Assembly (NCBI RefSeq): GCF_009664975.1
Contig: NZ_WJXB01000010.1
Location: forward strand, 62,001 to 126,000
DNA: 64,000 nucleotides
DNA from: Paenibacillus monticola
GTDB taxonomy: Bacteria; Bacillota; Bacilli; Paenibacillales; Paenibacillaceae
Direction: 5' to 3'
Positions 1 to 8,815 of the stretch are shown here, piece after piece (the first letter of the stretch is position 1; each line of letters starts with the position of its first letter). Below the pieces are notes generated by a model, which saw nothing but the letters and a program-made list of their open reading frames with translations, did not search any database and had not been told where the DNA came from. A program made the translations under genes and the position numbers.

Positions 1-135
1 AGCAAATCCCGCGCCGCCAAAAACCCATCTGGATAAATGACTCATTCCTGTATGACGAAGCCATACGATGAAAACGGAAATAACTAGAGCAGCCTCAAAC
101 CCGTTTCCGAGGATAATAGAAATAGCTTTTAACAA
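1..135 (-). CDS. FTR1-like iron permease, N-terminal fragment (runs off the window)
   Basis: The open frame starts with TTG at 135, has GAGGGAG just upstream and a stop codon a few codons further upstream, and continues past base 1. The 45 visible residues form a hydrophobic segment that aligns with the first helix of FTR1/EfeU permeases: the family R-E-G-L-E-A-A-L motif appears here as G-N-G-F-E-A-A-L. The conserved Arg and first Glu of the iron-binding motif are therefore replaced, while the second Glu stays. It is the third gene after an FTR1 permease and a P19-type lipoprotein, so it probably belongs to the same iron uptake operon. It could be a divergent accessory permease or not bind iron itself; the rest of the protein is outside the window. 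Confidence 0.6.
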   Translation of the reverse strand, partial: MLKAISIILGNGFEAALVISVFIVWLRHTGMSHLSRWVFGGAGFA

Positions 136-203
136 TTCTCCCTCACCACACTGTTCTGGTTACAATACCCGATTAACTTGCCACCACTTTATCCGTTTAT
201 GTC

Positions 204-827
204 TTACCAGGTTCTTGGTACCCATGAGAATTCCCAGGTTAACTCGATTGGCTCCTGCCAGAAACGACCCTTCACGCCTGTCGCATCATCCGTGTGCAGC
301 AGATAGTCCATTTTTTCTGGAGACTCTACAACATAATTCAGGGTATATTCCCCTGCGCCCGCCAGCTTAACATTAGCACCATAATGAGCACCGTCTGAAG
401 CATTCATAGGCATAAATGTACCTTCAGAAACTACCTTGTCGCTATCTTTGGCTTTGATCTGATAATGTACGGTCAGGTAAGGTATGAATTCACCAATCCC
501 AAAGCCTGTTTCATTGCCTTCCAGTGCAGCAATATCGGCTTCCAAATGAAAATCGGACTGGGCGGAAGGTAAGCCTGCTTTGTCCATTGGCTCCATATCA
601 ACCGGCTGCAAGTACAATGCTCCAATCTTCATACCCTCGACTTCTTGCTCTTCACCAATGGGAAACTCTTCAAAGGCTGCCGCTTCATCCGCTGGGGCAT
701 TCACTGCCGCATTGTTTTCCGAGGAAGCTGTATTGTTAGTATTGCTGTCCGTACTGCAACCTACCATTACCGCAGATAAAGCCAGTACAATTCCGGAAAG
801 CAGCAAATAGTTTTTAAATTTAATCAT
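204..827 (-). CDS. P19/Tp34-type iron-transport lipoprotein
   Basis: 207 residues. A lipoprotein signal ends in a V-G-C box (Cys24), followed by a Ser/Asn/Ala-rich linker and a domain resembling the periplasmic iron transport proteins P19, FetP and Tp34. Those bind copper and iron through Met and His. Candidate ligands here are the M-E-P-M segment near residue 78, the His of F-H-L-E-A-D-I near 93, and the M-N-A-S-D-G-A-H-Y-G segment near 145. In a Gram-positive it would be anchored outside the membrane and pass iron to the FTR1 permease encoded just upstream. It lies 56 bp after that permease gene, and AAAGGGG precedes its ATG. Operon control by the upstream Fur box is inferred. Confidence 0.8.
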   Translation of the reverse strand: MIKFKNYLLLSGIVLALSAVMVGCSTDSNTNNTASSENNAAVNAPADEAAAFEEFPIGEEQEVEGMKIGALYLQPVDMEPMDKAGLPSAQSDFHLEADIAALEGNETGFGIGEFIPYLTVHYQIKAKDSDKVVSEGTFMPMNASDGAHYGANVKLAGAGEYTLNYVVESPEKMDYLLHTDDATGVKGRFWQEPIELTWEFSWVPRTW

Positions 828-883
828 TCTCTTTACACCCCTTTTATTTTGTATGAAACATTGAATTCTAGCATGGACTCCAG

Positions 884-2107
884 TTAGCCCAGCATGTGTT
901 TGCCTTCCGGTTTACCTACTCCCTTGCGAGAGGTTGCCGCATACCAGACAAGTCCAATGACTGTAGCTAGTAGTAGGAGCCCTTGTGCGATCAAGCTTTC
1001 TACCGTTGGATAAATTCCAAAGAAGCTTATGATCGGGAACCCGGAAATTGTAGTTGCACTAACCATATATCCAGCCTGCAGCTCCGTTATAGCTTCTCCG
1101 GCAAATACAAAAGCCAAGTAATACATCAAGATACTGGTACCTATAAAGAATGGCTTGAGGGGTATCCGAAGACTTCCGTAGCGGATAATCATAAAGATCA
1201 CAATTAGGGCTAAAGCACCGACAAGAATTCCCAAGCCGATCATACTGACCCCGACTTTCTCTTGTCCGGACACTAAAGCCTGATAAAATAGCACGGTCTC
1301 GGCGCCCTCTCTATATACAGCGAGGAAGGCTGCTAACCACAAAGTTAAGGTGTTACCCGTAGTTATTGAGGTTTGTATCTTCCCTTCAATATAATTTTTC
1401 CACCGTTTGGCATCTGCTTTGCCAATTAACCAGAAACTCATTGAGAAGAGCACGGCTACGGCTAGTAGCATCGTAATACCCTCTAAGTTCTCTTGGCTGG
1501 CCCCGCTGATATTGAACAAATATTTCAGCCCTATCGCCGTCAGCACACTCGCTCCAAGAGCCACTAATGTACTCTGATAAATAATTTTGACCTTATCCTC
1601 ATTTCCCGACTTGATCAGATAAGCAATAATTGCAGCGATGACAAGAATAGCTTCGATGCCTTCCCTGAGAATAATTACCAGAGAGGAGAAGAAAATCCCA
1701 AATGGACTGCTGTCCGACTTGCTGAGTGTAGCCGCATCCTCTTGAAGCATATCCACCAGCTTCGACATCTGCCGCTTTACCTCTGCCTTTGGTGCCCCAG
1801 CAGTCATGGACTTGCGGATTAGGCGAAATTCTTCCTCAATAATGGCATTTCGCTTCGATGAAATATTATATTTCACCGCCTTTTCCATCTGTCCACTCTC
1901 GTAGGGTCCATAATAAGCATTATTGACCTGAGTCTTGGCTTCAGCAACGTCCCCCTTATCATAGGTTTCTAATGCCTGCTGCAAGGTGTTATCTATTTTG
2001 TCTACTACCTTGCGCCAATTGCTATCCGCTGCATGAGCATGACCGGGAATGATCCATACCAACAATAGAACTACAACCAACCCTGTTCTCCACAATCGAC
2101 CATGCAA
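884..2107 (-). CDS. FTR1 family iron permease
   Basis: 407 residues starting with TTG; GGGAGG sits 7 bases upstream. A signal peptide ends near residue 26 (A-H-A-A) and is followed by an extracytoplasmic helical region to about 125. The membrane domain carries two FTR1 iron-binding motifs, R-E-G-I-E (about residue 150) and R-E-G-A-E (about 265), in a seven-helix layout. FTR1/EfeU proteins import iron, usually after oxidation or with a periplasmic partner. The partner here is probably the P19-type lipoprotein gene immediately downstream. A near-perfect Fur box lies about 50 bp upstream, so iron repression is likely. There is no peroxidase (EfeB) gene in view. Confidence 0.88.
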   Translation of the reverse strand: MHGRLWRTGLVVVLLLVWIIPGHAHAADSNWRKVVDKIDNTLQQALETYDKGDVAEAKTQVNNAYYGPYESGQMEKAVKYNISSKRNAIIEEEFRLIRKSMTAGAPKAEVKRQMSKLVDMLQEDAATLSKSDSSPFGIFFSSLVIILREGIEAILVIAAIIAYLIKSGNEDKVKIIYQSTLVALGASVLTAIGLKYLFNISGASQENLEGITMLLAVAVLFSMSFWLIGKADAKRWKNYIEGKIQTSITTGNTLTLWLAAFLAVYREGAETVLFYQALVSGQEKVGVSMIGLGILVGALALIVIFMIIRYGSLRIPLKPFFIGTSILMYYLAFVFAGEAITELQAGYMVSATTISGFPIISFFGIYPTVESLIAQGLLLLATVIGLVWYAATSRKGVGKPEGKHMLG

Positions 2108-2155
2108 CTGAATTCCTCCCCACTATTAACATCTACCTCAAAGCTTCCATTGATT

Positions 2156-2174
2156 GATAATGATTATCATAATC
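2156..2174 (-). promoter_or_regulatory. Fur box upstream of the iron uptake operon
   Basis: GATAATGATTATCATAATC matches the classic 19-bp Fur consensus GATAATGATAATCATTATC at 17 of 19 positions and sits in a longer palindrome (2151-2175). A possible promoter for the minus-strand operon (TTACAA, 16 bp, TATGAT) overlaps it, which would let Fur block transcription when iron is plentiful. The site is seen directly; control by Fur is inferred from consensus and context. Confidence 0.85.
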
Positions 2175-2264
2175 AATGTTTGCTTTATTGTAATGAATTA
2201 ACGTCTACAAATATGTGATATATGTCACAATGATTTGTTGATAGAAGATGAAAGTGCTAGGAAA

Positions 2265-2319
2265 CTGAAAAAAGAGGATATCTTAAAAGCCATACTTTCA
2301 GCTTCTAGATATCCTCTTT
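2265..2319 (-). terminator. Rho-independent terminator after sigG
   Basis: A 13-bp perfect stem (AAAGAGGATATCT at 2271-2283, AGATATCCTCTTT at 2307-2319) with a 23-base loop. Read on the minus strand it ends in a run of six T. It lies 19 bp after the sigG stop codon. Confidence 0.8.
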
Positions 2320-2337
2320 TAATAACTTCTATTCAGG

Positions 2338-3120
2338 TTAGGACTTTACATATTTCTGCATTTGCTGGATAGCCGATTTCTCTAGACGTGAAACCTGCGC
2401 CTGTGAAATGCCTATCTCATCCGCTACCTCCATCTGGGTTTTCCCCTCAAAAAAGCGCATGGACAGAATCCGTTTCTCACGTTGACCCAGCTTTCGCATC
2501 GCTTCACGCAACGCAATTTCTTCGATCCAAGAGACATCTTTATTCCTGTCATCACTAATCTGATCCATTACATAAATCGGATCGCCACCATCATGGTAAA
2601 TCGGTTCGAATAAAGAGACCGGGTCCTGAATGGCATCAAGAGCAAATACGACATCTTCTTTGGGCACGCCCAGCGCTTCTGATATTTCAAATATCGTGGG
2701 CTCCCGTGAATTCTGATTGGTTAGACTGTCGCGTACCTGCAGTGCTTTATAAGCAATATCCCGCAGTGACCGCGATACCCGTATCGGGTTGTTATCCCGC
2801 AGATACCGGCGAATCTCACCGATAATCATCGGTACAGCATAGGTGGAGAATTTAACATTTTGCGATAAATCAAAGTTATCGATGGCTTTCATCAGCCCAA
2901 TACAGCCTACTTGAAACAAATCGTCAACGAACTCTCCCCGATTATTGAATCTTTGGATAACGCTCAGAACAAGTCTCAAGTTACCATTTACCAATTTCTC
3001 TCTGGCGGATCGCTCGCCCTGCTGCTGCAGCGAAGTGAACAGTGCCCTCATTTCCACATTCGTCAGAACGGGTAACTTAGCGGTGTCCACACCGCAAATC
3101 TCGACTTTATTTCGGGTCAT
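2338..3120 (-). CDS. sigG: RNA polymerase sporulation sigma factor SigG
   Basis: 260 residues, nearly the same length and sequence as B. subtilis sigma-G, including the N-terminal R-N-K-V-E-I-C-G-V-D-T segment and the L-V-N-G-N-L-R-L-V-L-S-V-I-Q-R-F region 2 signature. Region 4 ends with the helix-turn-helix E-I-G-I-S-Q-A-Q-V-S-R-L-E. It directs late forespore transcription after engulfment. GGGAGG lies upstream of the ATG. It follows sigE by about 80 bp, as in B. subtilis, and that gap holds a possible forespore promoter. A strong terminator follows. Confidence 0.97.
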   Translation of the reverse strand: MTRNKVEICGVDTAKLPVLTNVEMRALFTSLQQQGERSAREKLVNGNLRLVLSVIQRFNNRGEFVDDLFQVGCIGLMKAIDNFDLSQNVKFSTYAVPMIIGEIRRYLRDNNPIRVSRSLRDIAYKALQVRDSLTNQNSREPTIFEISEALGVPKEDVVFALDAIQDPVSLFEPIYHDGGDPIYVMDQISDDRNKDVSWIEEIALREAMRKLGQREKRILSMRFFEGKTQMEVADEIGISQAQVSRLEKSAIQQMQKYVKS

Positions 3121-3155
3121 GATGATTTACCTCCCAAGGAGAAACATTACTGTAC

Positions 3156-3183
3156 ATTATCTCCCCGGGTGGCCATTTTATTC
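3156..3183 (-). promoter_or_regulatory. Possible forespore (sigma-F/G) promoter for sigG
   Basis: In the sigE-sigG gap the minus strand reads GAATA, 14 bp, GGAGATAAT, partly resembling forespore promoters (GYATA, about 15 bp, GGNNANANT). In B. subtilis sigG has its own forespore promoter at this position. The -10 match is imperfect, so this is tentative. Confidence 0.3.
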
Positions 3184-3198
3184 CTCGAACATTTCGAC

Positions 3199-3918
3199 TT
3201 ACACCATCTTGTTGAACTCCTTGCGCAGCCGCTTGATAATTCTTTTCTCCAGACGCGAAATATAGGATTGGGATATACCGAGCAGATCCGCAACATCCTT
3301 TTGTGTCTTTTCCTCGCCCCCACGCAGCCCGAACCGCAGCTCCATAATGAGTCTTTCCCGCTCACTCAGCTTCTCAAGCGCTTTCTGCAGCAGCTTGCGG
3401 TCCACCTGTTCCTCAATGTTGCGGTAAATCGTGTCATTCTCTGTTCCCAGAACATCTGAGAGCAATAATTCATTGCCATCCCAATCGATATTAAGCGGTT
3501 CATCAAAAGAAACCTCGCTCCGCGTCTTGCTATTGCGCCGCAGATACATCAAGATTTCATTCTCGATGCAGCGTGAAGCATAAGTGGCCAGCTTGATTTT
3601 TTTCTCAGGATCAAACGTGTTGACCGCCTTAATCAAACCGATCGCACCAATGGAGACAAGATCTTCAATATTGATGCCGGTATTCTCAAATTTGCGGGCA
3701 ATGTATACTACCAGCCGCAGATTACGTTCAATCAGCATAGCCCTGACAGCCGCATCACCGCTAGACAACCGCTGGAGCAGGTATTCCTCCTCTTCTCGTG
3801 TCAACGGCGGTGGCAGAGCCTCACTCCCGCCTATATAGTAGATTTCCTGGCTCTTCAGCCCCAGCAAAAATAGCATACGGTAATATTGCAGCTGCAGTAC
3901 TATTTTCCATTTGACCAT
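3199..3918 (-). CDS. sigE: RNA polymerase sporulation sigma factor pro-SigE
   Basis: 239 residues from the ATG at 3918, exactly the B. subtilis length. GGAGGAGG precedes this ATG; a longer in-frame reading to 3993 adds 25 residues unlike the family and is rejected. Residues 1-26 are the amphipathic pro-sequence, and L-G-L-K-S-Q-E-I-Y-Y-I-G-G-S-E surrounds the site cut by SpoIIGA. Region 2 and region 4 (D-L-L-G-I-S-Q-S-Y-I-S-R-L-E) are intact. It controls early mother-cell transcription. It follows the protease gene spoIIGA with about 75 bp between the coding regions. Confidence 0.97.
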   Translation of the reverse strand: MVKWKIVLQLQYYRMLFLLGLKSQEIYYIGGSEALPPPLTREEEEYLLQRLSSGDAAVRAMLIERNLRLVVYIARKFENTGINIEDLVSIGAIGLIKAVNTFDPEKKIKLATYASRCIENEILMYLRRNSKTRSEVSFDEPLNIDWDGNELLLSDVLGTENDTIYRNIEEQVDRKLLQKALEKLSERERLIMELRFGLRGGEEKTQKDVADLLGISQSYISRLEKRIIKRLRKEFNKMV

Positions 3919-3993
3919 TATTGTTCCTCCTCCAAGAAGTGCACGGTTCGTCGTGTGTGAAGTTTCCATTCCCGCTTTCAGCGACAGGCCCAT

Positions 3994-4944
3994 TTAGGAA
4001 GGCAGCGCTTCGACGCTATTCTTTAGGGCCAGATCAGGATGTATGACCGCCCGGTACGCACCGTCTCCCGACAGTGTCCCGCCATCCAGCCCGATAAGCA
4101 CCCTTTTATTATAAAAGGTATCTTCACCAAGCTTTATCACCACAAGGTCAGGCTTCAGTGCGAGCATAAAGGATGCTCCACGGTTAATCCCCCTATAGGG
4201 CACAAGCCGAATCCTGTCCTGCCAAGCAAAAGACTGCCCGTCCGTTTCCAGCAAAAGTCTGTCCGCTCCATCCTGAGTGAGTCTCCCTTTCCAGGAAGCA
4301 GGAAGATACCCCTCCCAAATAGATGCCTCCATGACCATTACCGGAATACGGGTCAAAGGATCACAAAGTCGGTTGCCTGTATCCAGCAGTCCTGGGCAGG
4401 AAACGGTTACTCCGTCGATTTCTACGATCACCTCACCGATGTAGGATTCAAGCTGTTCCCTTCTGATCCGTGAGGAATGCACTGCTCTGAAGCAGACCAA
4501 CACAAGGGGAATCATTACAAGGACAAACCCAAAGCCGATTTGCAATCGGTAGGCATGCCCCCCGGAAGCTGTGAACATTATGCCATTCCAAATATCCCCC
4601 GAGCTCTGCAGCAAATAGTGAATGCCCAATATACCGCCTGCCGCCGCAAAATTGATAATATAGAAAGCTCCAAGCGAACGAAGATAGCTTTGCAGACTTG
4701 TAAAACCAAAGGCAATCCACAGCATAAAGAGCGACAAACCGAACTTGATGAGGAAGGTGTACAGGAAAGACAGCTCCGGTACGAACATCATTACTACATA
4801 AAGAGCACCGACCAAGGCCGAGAGGGCCAGCCGCCACCAGGACATCTTGAGCTTGACCAGCCAGCCTGTCAGCCATAACAATATTCCGTCGATCAGCAAA
4901 TTGGCGGCGAAAATCAAGTCAATATAAACAACCAGGACATTCAC
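3994..4944 (-). CDS. spoIIGA: Sporulation sigma-E factor-processing peptidase SpoIIGA
   Basis: 316 residues: five N-terminal membrane segments (about 1-155), then a cytoplasmic domain with the retroviral-type aspartic protease motif L-L-D-T-G-N (catalytic Asp about 188; B. subtilis uses Asp183). It removes the pro-sequence of SigE at the septum after a forespore signal. It is the first gene of the spoIIG operon with sigE. A promoter with Spo0A-type boxes lies 70-140 bp upstream. Confidence 0.96.
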   Translation of the reverse strand: MNVLVVYIDLIFAANLLIDGILLWLTGWLVKLKMSWWRLALSALVGALYVVMMFVPELSFLYTFLIKFGLSLFMLWIAFGFTSLQSYLRSLGAFYIINFAAAGGILGIHYLLQSSGDIWNGIMFTASGGHAYRLQIGFGFVLVMIPLVLVCFRAVHSSRIRREQLESYIGEVIVEIDGVTVSCPGLLDTGNRLCDPLTRIPVMVMEASIWEGYLPASWKGRLTQDGADRLLLETDGQSFAWQDRIRLVPYRGINRGASFMLALKPDLVVIKLGEDTFYNKRVLIGLDGGTLSGDGAYRAVIHPDLALKNSVEALPS

Positions 4945-5014
4945 CTGCCTATAACCGTGAAATCTATCCCGAAGTCAAGAACGGATCAGGCTCTCTTTTT
5001 TGGACGATAAGATT

Positions 5015-5082
5015 AGTATAGAAAGTCTCACATTCAAAGTCTGTCTAAACTTGGGAGGCATTCCTGCGTTTTTTTTGTCGAG
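5015..5082 (-). promoter_or_regulatory. spoIIG-type promoter with two Spo0A boxes
   Basis: On the minus strand: a 0A-like box CTCGACA (5076-5082), then TTAGACA (5042-5048), which is a 6/7 match to TTCGACA and also contains the -35 TAGACA, a 21-bp spacer and -10 TATACT (5015-5020). B. subtilis spoIIG likewise has an over-long spacer of about 22 bp and a 0A box overlapping -35, and it needs phosphorylated Spo0A. The elements are visible; Spo0A dependence is inferred. Confidence 0.65.
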
Positions 5083-5153
5083 TTATAGCGGGGAAGAGTT
5101 AAACATAAATATAAGGATAAGTTATGGTATGAAATCTATAAATTCTTATCAAC

Positions 5154-5204
5154 GCAAAAAAAGGGTATCTCAGCAGCCATCTAAATGGCTGCTGAGATAC
5201 CCTT
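5154..5204 (-). terminator. Strong rho-independent terminator after ftsZ
   Basis: A perfect 20-bp stem (arms 5161-5180 and 5185-5204, core GTATCTCAGCAGCCAT) with a 4-base loop, followed on the minus strand by seven T. It separates the division cluster from the sporulation block and lies 25 bp after the ftsZ stop codon. Confidence 0.93.
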
Positions 5205-5228
5205 CCGTTAAATAAGAGTTAAGTTTTA

Positions 5229-6341
5229 TTAATCGTTATTACCGCGTGTACGGTTACGTAGGAACGTCGGTATGTCCAACTGATCAGAGGTTGTCTGATT
5301 GCCGAACGGGCGCAAGTTGGCATTCTTATCGGCGGCTGGTTCATTTGCATTAGCAGCCGGGCGACGAGGTGGGGCTGTCGGAGAAGGTTTATGTTCAAAG
5401 CCGGTCGCAATAACCGTGACTTTAATTTCATCCTTCATGCTATCATCAATGATAGCACCAAAAATCATATTTACATCCGGATCAGAAGCTGAGGTAACGA
5501 TCTCAGCAGCTTCATTGACCTCATACAACGAGAGATTCGAACCCCCTGTAATATTCATGATCACGCCGCGAGCACCCTCAATTGAGGTTTCTAAGAGTGG
5601 ACTCATAATAGCTTTACGCGCTGCTTCCGAAGCTCGGTTCTCCCCGGCAGCAACTCCGATACCCATTAGCGCTGATCCGCGTTCGGTCATAATCGTCTTC
5701 ACATCTGCAAAGTCAAGGTTGATCAATCCCGGAACGGCGATCAGATCTGATATCCCTTGTACCGCCTGACGAAGCACATTATCCGCTTCACGGAATGCTT
5801 CGAGCATCGGTGTTTTCTTGTCGACGATTTCGAGCAAACGATCGTTCGGAATAACGATTAAGGTATCTACCTTTTCTTTCAAAGCTTCGATTCCAATCTC
5901 TGCTTGATTGGAACGCTTTCTACCTTCGAAGGTAAATGGACGAGTGACAACGCCCACAGTCAAGGCTCCACATTCTCTGGCTATTTCAGCGATGACAGGT
6001 GCAGCACCTGTACCCGTGCCCCCGCCCATTCCTGCGGTAACAAAAACCATATCAGCACCCTTGAGGGTATTCGAAATCAAGTCACGGGATTCCTCAGCCG
6101 CTTTCTTGCCGACTTCAGGATTAGCGCCTGCACCCAATCCTCGGGTCAACTTGTCCCCGATTTGTAGCTTATGCTCAGATCTGGCCATATGCAACGCTTG
6201 GGCATCTGTATTAACTGTGATAAATTCCACACCTTGAACGCCATTTTCAATCATCCGGTTGACTGCATTGCTGCCGCCGCCGCCCACACCGATGACTTTA
6301 ATTTGCGCCAAGCTTTCCATTTCAAAATCAAATTCTAACAT
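5229..6341 (-). CDS. ftsZ: Cell division protein FtsZ
   Basis: 370 residues. The tubulin signature G-G-G-T-G-T-G is at 106-112 and the T7 catalytic loop N-L-D-F-A-D at 208-213. A variable linker from about 320 leads to the conserved C-terminal peptide (D-I-P-T-F-L-R-N-R) that binds FtsA and other anchors. It polymerises with GTP to form the Z ring. It follows ftsA by 57 bp and ends the division part of the cluster at a strong terminator. Confidence 0.98.
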   Translation of the reverse strand: MLEFDFEMESLAQIKVIGVGGGGSNAVNRMIENGVQGVEFITVNTDAQALHMARSEHKLQIGDKLTRGLGAGANPEVGKKAAEESRDLISNTLKGADMVFVTAGMGGGTGTGAAPVIAEIARECGALTVGVVTRPFTFEGRKRSNQAEIGIEALKEKVDTLIVIPNDRLLEIVDKKTPMLEAFREADNVLRQAVQGISDLIAVPGLINLDFADVKTIMTERGSALMGIGVAAGENRASEAARKAIMSPLLETSIEGARGVIMNITGGSNLSLYEVNEAAEIVTSASDPDVNMIFGAIIDDSMKDEIKVTVIATGFEHKPSPTAPPRRPAANANEPAADKNANLRPFGNQTTSDQLDIPTFLRNRTRGNND

Positions 6342-6398
6342 ATGATCCCTCTCCCCCTATGTGCTTGGATGCCCGGTCCAAGTATTCTGAACTTACAA

Positions 6399-7661
6399 TT
6401 ATATGAACTCGCTGAACATATTCTTTAGACGTTCTACCAAACCGGATTTGCGAACCGCGTCCTGTTTGGGTGCGGCGTTCTGTTTGCTTCTACTAACCGT
6501 CTTCTTATTACTGCTTCCGCCATTGCTTCGTCCACGTAATCTGCGAACAACATTATGCAGGATACCTACACCACCGGTAAATCCGGGGTCTCGTACACCT
6601 ATATAATCAGGCACAGCAATACGTACAGATGCAGATAGCTCTGTCTGGGCTGCCTTTAATACGCCAGGCATGGATACAGTACCACCCGTTAATATATAAC
6701 CTCCAGGAAGCTCACTATAACCAAGACGTTTCACTTCCTGATGAATCAGATGGAATATTTCCTGAACCCTCGGCTCAATAATAGCCGCAAGATCCTCTTG
6801 ATTAAACTCTTTCTCCACATTGCTGCCGATACGCAGTACTTTGAACACCACATCCGAGGCTGCATCGTCAATCCAAGCACAGCCATATTTCAGCTTTACC
6901 TTCTCTGCCTGGTCGGTAAGTGTTCTGAGTCCATAAGCAATATCATTAGTAACAAATTCTCCGCCGATCGGAATCGTGGAGGTTGCACAAAGAGAACCCT
7001 CTGAATATACAGCTATTGTCGTTAAACCAGCACCGATATCTACCAGTACAGCGCCCATTGACTTCTCGTCTTTGGAAAGCGCTAATCCACCCGCTCCAAG
7101 AGACATCAGCACAAGATCCTTAACTTTCAGTCCTGATTTCTCTACACAGCGCAGCAAATTATGTATTGGTGTCTTGGCTCCGGTAATAATGGTTGCTTCG
7201 ACTTCCAGACGAACGCCGATCATCCCGCGCGGGTCCTGGATACCTTCAAGGCCATCGACGATATATTGTTTAGCAACAACATCGATCACTTCGCGCTCAG
7301 GAGGCAATGCAATAACCTCCGCAGCCTTCATTACGCGTTCGATATCATCTTCGCCGATTTCACGATCCTCATTCTGAACGGCCACTACACCGTGGCTGGA
7401 TTGCAGGCCGATATGATTGCCAGAAATACCAACATAGACCTCGGATATTTGAATACCGACCATTTGCTCTGCATGTTCTACAGCGCTTCTGATCGATTGC
7501 ACAGTCTGATCGATATCTACAATCGCACCTTTGCGTATTCCTTCCGAATCAGCAGATCCAACGCCAATAATATTAAAGGTTCCATTGGTAACTTCCCCAA
7601 TAATTGCCCGAACTTTGGATGTACCGATGTCCAAACTAACAATGATGTCATTGTTGCTCAA
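6399..7661 (-). CDS. ftsA: Cell division protein FtsA
   Basis: 420 residues, an actin-like ATPase that tethers FtsZ to the membrane. The start is TTG, with AGGAGGTG 9 bases upstream. Visible are the phosphate 1 motif (V-S-L-D-I-G-T-S-K), the 1C domain (about 85-165), phosphate 2 (L-V-D-I-G-A-G) and the adenosine motif (L-T-G-G). A basic linker leads to a C-terminal amphipathic helix (G-L-V-E-R-L-K-N-M-F) for membrane binding. A gap of about 334 bp upstream may hold its own promoter. Confidence 0.97.
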   Translation of the reverse strand: MSNNDIIVSLDIGTSKVRAIIGEVTNGTFNIIGVGSADSEGIRKGAIVDIDQTVQSIRSAVEHAEQMVGIQISEVYVGISGNHIGLQSSHGVVAVQNEDREIGEDDIERVMKAAEVIALPPEREVIDVVAKQYIVDGLEGIQDPRGMIGVRLEVEATIITGAKTPIHNLLRCVEKSGLKVKDLVLMSLGAGGLALSKDEKSMGAVLVDIGAGLTTIAVYSEGSLCATSTIPIGGEFVTNDIAYGLRTLTDQAEKVKLKYGCAWIDDAASDVVFKVLRIGSNVEKEFNQEDLAAIIEPRVQEIFHLIHQEVKRLGYSELPGGYILTGGTVSMPGVLKAAQTELSASVRIAVPDYIGVRDPGFTGGVGILHNVVRRLRGRSNGGSSNKKTVSRSKQNAAPKQDAVRKSGLVERLKNMFSEFI

Positions 7662-7995
7662 GTCCTATGGCACCTCCTGTTATTATCATAATAATTTGTA
7701 AAGCCATTTTCCCAGTCCAGGAAAACATATCTCTGTACATATTCAACATACCTAATCCTTTCCCTCTTTTTTCTACAAATTTTTTGAATGGAATAATATA
7801 ACAACACTCCAATTGTAAATGAATTCTGCTCAATTTCTGAAAGAAAACCATTCACTGCATAAATATAAGCAAAATAGAGGAATTCCATCCATAATTAGGC
7901 TCGAATTTCAAAAAATCCGGAGAAAAAAGAGGGATGCAGCTTATTGCCCATAAACCAGATTGTAGCATTTTTTCCGAAGTATTAGTAGGGACTAT
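7662..7995. other. Intergenic region between divIB and ftsA
   Basis: 334 AT-rich bases without a believable gene; short frames here lack ribosome sites and family resemblance. The minus strand has an extended -10, TGTTATATT (7795-7803), without a good -35, which could drive ftsA-ftsZ. The B. subtilis genes ylxW, ylxX and sbp, expected here by synteny, are absent. Confidence 0.5.
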
Positions 7996-8751
7996 TTACT
8001 CTTGTATGTCCTCTTTATCCTCAATTATCGGCTGAAAAGGCACGTAGGAATCCGCTTCAAGCATCTTGATCAATCCCGGTTGCTCCGTCTCAATCACCTG
8101 ATTCAAATATTCAACCTTATCCTTGAGTAGTGAAATAGCTGTAATGACCTCGAAACGCGATCTTGTATACAGTTTGATACGGTCCGGAAAAGACAGCGTA
8201 GGTGATGGAACAATTTCGGATATATCACTTGTCAGTTGGTTAGGAATACTGGCCAGCGCCTGACACAGTTTCGCCTTATACGGGTCTGAGGCATCCCAGT
8301 TCGTAAGTATAGGCTTCTCTACTGCTATACCCGTCTCGTTAATCGGAACCGCTGCTCCGCTGGACAAAATCGCCTTCAAGCTTCCTACCTCGTCCAACTC
8401 GTAAGCAACTGCAGGATACTCCTCGATACGAACCGATATCACACCGGGGAAATTCTTCTCTACCGTTGCCTTTTGAATGGTCTTAAGCTCTTTCAGAGAA
8501 TCCTCGACTGAATTCGTGGAGACAGCAAAGAATTGTCCACCAATCTTAAGCTTGCTCTGGGACAATAATTCCTCACGTGAGGAATACTGGCTTCCCTGAA
8601 AATTGATTTCCGTAATCCGGCTCACAGACGATCTGAAAAAAATCACAGCAAGAAGCGCAGTGAACAGCAGCAGCAGGATTGCCGTAATTTTACGACTCAT
8701 TTTTTTCTTAGGCTTGTCCTCTTTAAGAAGAGGTAAACGGGTTGTAGGCAT
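7996..8751 (-). CDS. divIB: Cell division protein DivIB/FtsQ
   Basis: 251 residues: short basic cytoplasmic tail, one membrane helix (about 20-42), then an extracytoplasmic POTRA domain starting at I-T-E-I-N-F-Q-G and a beta domain. DivIB/FtsQ joins FtsL and DivIC in the divisome complex that regulates septal wall synthesis. The acidic C-terminal tail (E-D-K-E-D) is typical of Gram-positive DivIB. GGAGATAAGAG precedes the ATG. Confidence 0.93.
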   Translation of the reverse strand: MPTTRLPLLKEDKPKKKMSRKITAILLLLFTALLAVIFFRSSVSRITEINFQGSQYSSREELLSQSKLKIGGQFFAVSTNSVEDSLKELKTIQKATVEKNFPGVISVRIEEYPAVAYELDEVGSLKAILSSGAAVPINETGIAVEKPILTNWDASDPYKAKLCQALASIPNQLTSDISEIVPSPTLSFPDRIKLYTRSRFEVITAISLLKDKVEYLNQVIETEQPGLIKMLEADSYVPFQPIIEDKEDIQE

Positions 8752-8815
8752 TCTCTTATCTCCGTGGTAAGACCCTGTCTCCTTCTGCTATTGAACTAAA
8801 AGGAGACAGGGAGCT

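Noticed and set aside
3919..3993. 25-residue N-terminal extension of sigE
   Set aside because: The ATG at 3918 has GGAGGAGG upstream and gives exactly the B. subtilis length and pro-sequence.
7648..7888. Two short minus-strand frames before ftsA
   Set aside because: No ribosome sites, AT-rich composition and no resemblance to ylxW, ylxX or sbp; one overlaps the ftsA start.
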